A DNA stretch of 64,000 nucleotides from Spirodela intermedia (Eukaryota > Streptophyta > Magnoliopsida > Alismatales > Araceae). The stretch covers positions 5,337,001 to 5,401,000 of the forward strand of contig LR746277.1 of NCBI GenBank assembly GCA_902729315.2. Reading direction: 5' to 3'. The position numbers and the translations under genes were made by a program. Shown here piece by piece: positions 63,260 through 64,000 of this stretch (position 1 is the stretch's first letter; the number at the start of each line of letters is the position of its first letter). Below the pieces are notes generated by a model. That model was not told the DNA's origin and did not search any database. It was given only the letters and a program-made list of their open reading frames with translations.

Positions 63260-64000
63260 CTGAAAAAGAATGCTCGTTTCCCTATTATGGCTTGGTGGAC
63301 CGGGAAGGATGGGCCTGGGGGAGGCGAGCGAGCTCCTGCGCTCTCCCTGGATGGGAGGAGTTATGGATGGCATGATGGGCGGGGAAGGATGGGTCCGGGG
63401 GAGGCGAGAGACCCCCTGCCCTCTGCATGGATGGCCGCAGAGAGAGAGAGAGAGAGATAGAGAAGGGAGGAGTCATGGCACTGTACAGATCTTTGCACCC
63501 CGTCCTCTTTGAGTTCTTCACCATTCTTGGCCGCTTTCAATTTCTGATGTAGAGGAAACAACCGCCTATCATTTCATGTCTTTATTCATACAAAAAACCT
63601 AGTGCTATTACTATTTTCTCTCTCTAGGTCTTTCTCTACAACATGTTCAAAGCAAAAGGTATCTGATACATAGTTGAGTTAAATCTATGGCTTGAAATAA
63701 AGTTAACTTCACGGGCTCAATTCTTCTAGACAATATCATTCAATATTCGTAGAGATCTCACCTCTCACAAGTATGTCTTGACTCACAATACCACGTGCTT
63801 AAACTAAGGTATAGTTATCTTCAAAGAATAACACTCTTCATGAGCAGATTTTGATTGTCAACACTTCCTACTTAGGCTTTACCCTCTCTCTACTCACCAC
63901 TCAAGTTATCTTAAGACTTGATGAAGAGAGATAACCTTCAGTGTAGTTAATTAATTCAAATATTACCACAAATAATAAATTTTAATTTTAATTTTTTTTA
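63260..64000. other. Intergenic region at right edge
   Basis: Contains two imperfect tandem units around GGAAGGATGGGYCYGGGGGAGGCGAG (63302 and 63381) and a short GA run at 63437-63455, then AT-rich sequence to the window end. No gene is supported. Confidence 0.5.

Overview
The window is nuclear DNA from a flowering plant. It has split genes with GT/AG introns, plant-specific families (DUF247, plant metaxin, U-box/ARM protein, HMA2/3/4-type zinc/cadmium pump), many long GA/CT microsatellites and much decayed Copia and Gypsy retrotransposon sequence. The very GC-rich codon use of the HMA and DUF247 genes leans towards a monocot. The species cannot be told from the sequence.

Layout, left to right. 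(1) 0-2.4 kb: a composite element with Copia-LTR-like direct repeats outside and ~0.65 kb inverted arms inside. (2) 2.4-8.6 kb, minus: a 12-exon coiled-coil/membrane-anchored gene of the Arabidopsis At4g31340 type whose last coding exon is not visible. (3) 8.7-23.5 kb: intergenic, with three copies of an LTR-like repeat, microsatellites, a duplicated block (A1) and a ~4.8 kb insertion carrying a dense G-box cluster. (4) 24.1-28.1 kb, minus: an intact P1B heavy-metal ATPase gene (HMA copy 1). (5) 29.3-34.3 kb, plus: a dead metaxin gene interrupted by a defective Copia-type element, followed by a small remnant of a DUF247 3' end. (6) 34.66 kb: a junction to a second copy of block A (A2). (7) 36.4-40.5 kb, minus: HMA copy 2, reading frame open but with its start codon changed to ACG. 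(8) 41.2-51.6 kb: AT-rich retrotransposon graveyard (Gypsy protease, RT and integrase remnants on plus, Copia integrase on minus, three copies of an AT-rich repeat). (9) 53.1-56.3 kb, plus: intact metaxin gene. (10) 56.6-58.2 kb, minus: intact single-exon DUF247 gene. (11) 58.5-60.3 kb, minus: a broken PUB4-like U-box/ARM gene. (12) 61.6-62.2 kb, minus: ribosomal protein P2 gene with a classic ribosomal-protein promoter.

The main story is a tandem segmental duplication. The order block A - HMA - metaxin - DUF247 occurs twice (about 17.55-34.66 kb and 34.66-58.2 kb) in the same orientation. After duplication the two units took opposite paths: in unit 1 the HMA kept its start codon and TATA box while metaxin and DUF247 decayed; in unit 2 metaxin and DUF247 are intact while the HMA lost its ATG and TATA box. 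The two HMA copies share a ~1.1 kb almost identical tract across exons 7-9, introns included, inside much more diverged flanks, which suggests recent gene conversion. No wholly new biological system is evident. The most interesting material is this reciprocal fate of the duplicated genes, the conversion tract and the large hairpin element at the left end. All exon boundaries were placed by eye from splice consensus and family similarity.
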